Shown piece after piece: positions 61,680 to 64,000 of a stretch of DNA of 64,000 bases. Each line of letters opens with the position of its first letter. The stretch's first letter is position 1. The notes beneath the pieces were generated by a model that searched no databases, was not told where the DNA came from, and worked only from the letters and a program-made list of their open reading frames with translations. Position numbers and translations under genes: made by a program. Origin of the DNA: an uncultured Alphaproteobacteria bacterium (lineage in GTDB: Bacteria; Pseudomonadota; Alphaproteobacteria; Caulobacterales; Parvularculaceae); assembly GCA_902826095.1 (NCBI GenBank), contig CADEDN010000010.1, positions 40,511-104,510 on the forward strand, read 5' to 3'.

Positions 61680-63392
61680 ATGGCAGCCTCTAATTTCAAT
61701 ACGCGCAACGACACTTGGCGCAAGCTGATGGGCAACGGCTTGACCTACCGCGTGCCGCGATTTCAGCGGGACTATAGTTGGGGCGAAGAAGAATGGGACG
61801 ATTTGTGGCAGGACATACTCGGCACAATAAAGCCAAACGGCGAGGCGGCGCACTACATGGGCTACCTCGTATTGCAGAGCGCAGACGAACGAACATTCGA
61901 AATCATTGACGGGCAACAACGCCTGACGACGCTCAGCCTGATCGTTCTTGCGGCGTTGAAGAACATCGACAGGCTAATCAAAGCCGGGACCAATGTTGAT
62001 GATAATCGTCGGCGCCTTGAGGGACTGCGGCAATCTTACGTCGGCTTCCTGGACCCCGTCACTCTAGTGTCACGAGCGAAACTGACATTGAACCGCAACA
62101 ACGATCATTATTATCAAACCTATCTTGCGCCCCTCGCCACGCTTCCAAAACGCGGATTCAAAGCCTCAGAACATGCGCTTCGCAAGGCGTTTGACTGGTT
62201 CGATGGCCGCATTGCCGCCTATATGTCAGGCGCGTCTGACCAAGGCCAGGGTATCGCAAAGTTAATTGACGACATGAGCGATCGGCTGTTCTTTACGGTG
62301 ATCACCGTCGCCGATGAACTCAACGCATACAAGGTGTTCGAAACTCTGAACGCACGCGGCGTGCGCCTTTCGGCGACAGACTTGCTCAAGAACTATTTGT
62401 TTTCAGCGCTGCATCGCGATGGCCGGCATGAACATGAGTTTCAGGCGCTGGATGATCGATGGGAAAAGATTGTCGGGCGGCTTGGAGCTGAAAGCTTTAC
62501 TGACTTTCTTCGGGTGCATTGGATCAGCCGAAGGGAGTTCATCCGTCAAACTGAGTTGTTCAAGGCAATTCGAAGCAGCGTTTCGGGCGGCAAGCAAGTA
62601 TTCGAACTGCTGACGGGGATGGAAGAAGATGTTGATCCATTCTTGGCGCTTGTTAGCCCAGAAAACTCCGACTGGTCGCCAGACGCCAAGGAAGCCGCGC
62701 AGAATTTGAAAATGTTCAGCGTTCGTCAGCCTTATCCGCTCGTGTTGGCGGCGCGGCGAAGACTCGCCTCGAAGGAATTCGAAGCATTGATGCGCGCGCT
62801 TGTCGTAGTTTCATTCCGTTACAATGTAATCGGCAACCTGCAGACAAGCGAGCAGGAACGCGCATATGCTGCTTCCACACGCGCAATTTTGGGTGAATCT
62901 CCGGTCGACTTGGGAATGATCCTCAAGACTCTTTCAGGCGTCTACCCGAACGATGATAGCTTCAATTCCGCATTTGTGGAGAAGTCAATTTCGACGGCGC
63001 AAACGCGCAACAACACCATTGTCCGTTATGTTCTTGCCAAAATTGAGGCTCAGATGGGCGGTAGCGCCTTGGACTTTAAGAATGATGCCATTAGTGTCGA
63101 GCATGTCTGCCCGCTCAATCCGACATCCCAGTGGGAGGCGTTCAGCGACGAAGATATTGACGCATTTGCGGGCCGGCTAGGCAATATGACGCTCTTGGAA
63201 TCAAAGAAGAATCATTCCCTCGGCGAAGCCGCTTTTGTCGAAAAGAGGGCTGTGTATTCGAAGAGTGCGTTTTTGATGACTAGGTCAATTTCTGAGCATA
63301 ATTCAGACTGGACGCCTGAGCGGATCACAGAGCGTCAGCGTACGCTGGCAAAAATCGCTACGGCAATATGGCGGGTTTCCCAGCTCAGCTAA
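61680..63392 (+). CDS. DUF262-DUF1524 protein, GmrSD-like putative restriction enzyme
   Basis: A 570-residue protein with DUF262 at the N-terminus (PRFQRDYSW 26-34, IIDGQQRLTTL with DGQQRLTTL 77-85) and DUF1524 at the C-terminus with the His-Me/HNH-type VEHVCPLNP (Glu474-His475) and LGNMTLLESKKN (Asn502). GmrSD and related type IV restriction enzymes combine these domains to cut modified phage DNA, the N-terminal part using nucleotide. Codon use is more A+T-rich than in regA, only 9 bp upstream, which suggests an acquired defence gene. No partner gene is present. Confidence 0.85.
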   Translation: MAASNFNTRNDTWRKLMGNGLTYRVPRFQRDYSWGEEEWDDLWQDILGTIKPNGEAAHYMGYLVLQSADERTFEIIDGQQRLTTLSLIVLAALKNIDRLIKAGTNVDDNRRRLEGLRQSYVGFLDPVTLVSRAKLTLNRNNDHYYQTYLAPLATLPKRGFKASEHALRKAFDWFDGRIAAYMSGASDQGQGIAKLIDDMSDRLFFTVITVADELNAYKVFETLNARGVRLSATDLLKNYLFSALHRDGRHEHEFQALDDRWEKIVGRLGAESFTDFLRVHWISRREFIRQTELFKAIRSSVSGGKQVFELLTGMEEDVDPFLALVSPENSDWSPDAKEAAQNLKMFSVRQPYPLVLAARRRLASKEFEALMRALVVVSFRYNVIGNLQTSEQERAYAASTRAILGESPVDLGMILKTLSGVYPNDDSFNSAFVEKSISTAQTRNNTIVRYVLAKIEAQMGGSALDFKNDAISVEHVCPLNPTSQWEAFSDEDIDAFAGRLGNMTLLESKKNHSLGEAAFVEKRAVYSKSAFLMTRSISEHNSDWTPERITERQRTLAKIATAIWRVSQLS

Positions 63393-63435
63393 TCGCCGAA
63401 CCGCCCCTCCCCCGCGCCCAGCCGTTTCCGCGCGC

Positions 63436-63463
63436 TTGACCGCTTCGCGGTCTTGCCTAGGGT
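63436..63463 (+). promoter_or_regulatory. putative promoter of the M16 peptidase gene
   Basis: TTGACC (63436-63441) and TAGGGT (63458-63463) are 16 bp apart; the ATG follows at 63508 with GAGGGA as ribosome-binding site. Confidence 0.4.
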
Positions 63464-63507
63464 CGAAACTGAAGCCGGCGCCCTGCCGGCGCATTCGAGG
63501 GATATCC

Positions 63508-64000
63508 ATGCGTAAGGACCTTTTACTGGCGGCGGCGTCCGCGGCCATGCTCTTCGCCGCGCCTTCTTTCGCCGCCGACATCTCGATCCCCTATGACGAG
63601 TTCACGCTCGACAATGGGCTTCGCGTCGTCGTGCATGAGGACAGGAAGGCGCCGCTCGTCGCGGTGTCGATCTGGTATCATGTCGGCTCGAAGGACGAGC
63701 CCGCCGGCAAGAGCGGCTTCGCCCATCTCTTTGAACATCTGATGTTCAACGGCTCCGAGCATTATGACGGCGAGTGGTTCTTGCCGCTCGACGAGGTCGG
63801 CGCGACCGACGTCAACGGGACCACCTGGTTTGACCGCACCAATTATTTCCAGACCGTGCCGACGCCGGCGCTCGACCGCATCTTGTTCATGGAATCCGAT
63901 CGCATGGGCCATCTTCTGGGCGCGATCACGCAAGGAAAGCTCGATGAGCAGCGCGGCGTCGTCCAGAACGAAAAGCGCCAGGGCGACAACCAGCCCTATG
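63508..64000 (+). CDS. secreted M16-family zinc peptidase, N-terminal part
   Basis: The frame runs off the right edge after 164 residues. A signal peptide (LLLAAASAAMLFAAPSFAA) precedes the M16 core with LDNGLRVVVHEDRKAP and the inverted zinc motif HLFEH (His73, Glu76, His77). Such pitrilysin-like enzymes degrade peptides in the periplasm. GAGGGA precedes the ATG. Whether a second M16 domain follows cannot be seen. Confidence 0.92.
   Translation, partial: MRKDLLLAAASAAMLFAAPSFAADISIPYDEFTLDNGLRVVVHEDRKAPLVAVSIWYHVGSKDEPAGKSGFAHLFEHLMFNGSEHYDGEWFLPLDEVGATDVNGTTWFDRTNYFQTVPTPALDRILFMESDRMGHLLGAITQGKLDEQRGVVQNEKRQGDNQPY

Overview
The window is 64 kb of G+C-rich, gene-dense bacterial chromosome, most likely from an alphaproteobacterium. 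Supporting signs are the RegB/RegA redox pair divergent from a SCO (senC-type) gene, the hrcA-grpE pair, a DUF2244 protein, an NDUFS6-like zf-CHCC protein, intracellular PHA depolymerase and LDH-type malate dehydrogenase. A Parvularcula/Hyphomonas-like marine relative is possible, but the sequence alone does not settle the family. No rRNA, tRNA, CRISPR array, integrase or transposase was recognised. Both edges cut genes: the 3' part of a FadL-like porin on the left and the 5' part of an M16 peptidase on the right.

Layout. 1-6.0 kb: porin end, cupin, dapE with a membrane protein, truA, a DUF4760 protein, then fmt and def. 6.1-11.7 kb: rmuC, then a tight minus-strand block nth-pyrF and dut-small membrane protein-moeB-like-YceI lipoprotein. 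11.7-18.6 kb: DUF2244 protein, glyoxalase and GNAT genes, an ABC-2 exporter pair, a lone ABC ATPase and an acyltransferase. 18.7-21.5 kb: ArsR-type regulator, beta-carbonic anhydrase and SulP transporter, a probable bicarbonate-uptake operon. 21.6-30.1 kb: rph, a lipoprotein methyltransferase, a membrane protein with an OmpA-like tail, hrcA, grpE, a second SulP and a TPR-sulfotransferase. 30.3-32.4 kb: REP-like hairpins, then the arsenic operon arsR-arsI-arsC-aquaporin. 32.4-36.5 kb: an accessory island of RHS fragments, each of the first two followed by a candidate immunity gene. 36.5-46.9 kb: zapE, a TonB receptor, an MFS pump leading into rimM-trmD-rplS, an SRPBCC protein, an M28 peptidase, SET and GNAT proteins. 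46.9-49.4 kb: glycosyltransferase and GDP-mannose/UDP-glucose dehydrogenase for exopolysaccharide. 50-57.8 kb: AAA/DUF4143 ATPase, mdh, envelope proteins, PHA depolymerase, GST, GFA protein and two DUF1579-like paralogues. 57.8-64 kb: WYL regulator, SCO, regB, regA, a DUF262-DUF1524 putative restriction enzyme and the M16 peptidase.

The most notable signals are these. (1) Several unrelated genes (dapE, def, DUF2244, hrcA, grpE, arsR, zapE, and the first DUF1579-like gene) have a -10-like hexamer ending 6-7 nt before the start codon and no Shine-Dalgarno sequence, which predicts leaderless mRNAs. (2) The RHS island looks circularly permuted: its left end begins in the RHS core close to the point where its right end stops. 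(3) A perfect 8-bp inverted repeat lies between the WYL regulator and the paralogue pair. (4) The RegB kinase carries a 12-bp triplicate repeat beside its ATP-binding glycine box.
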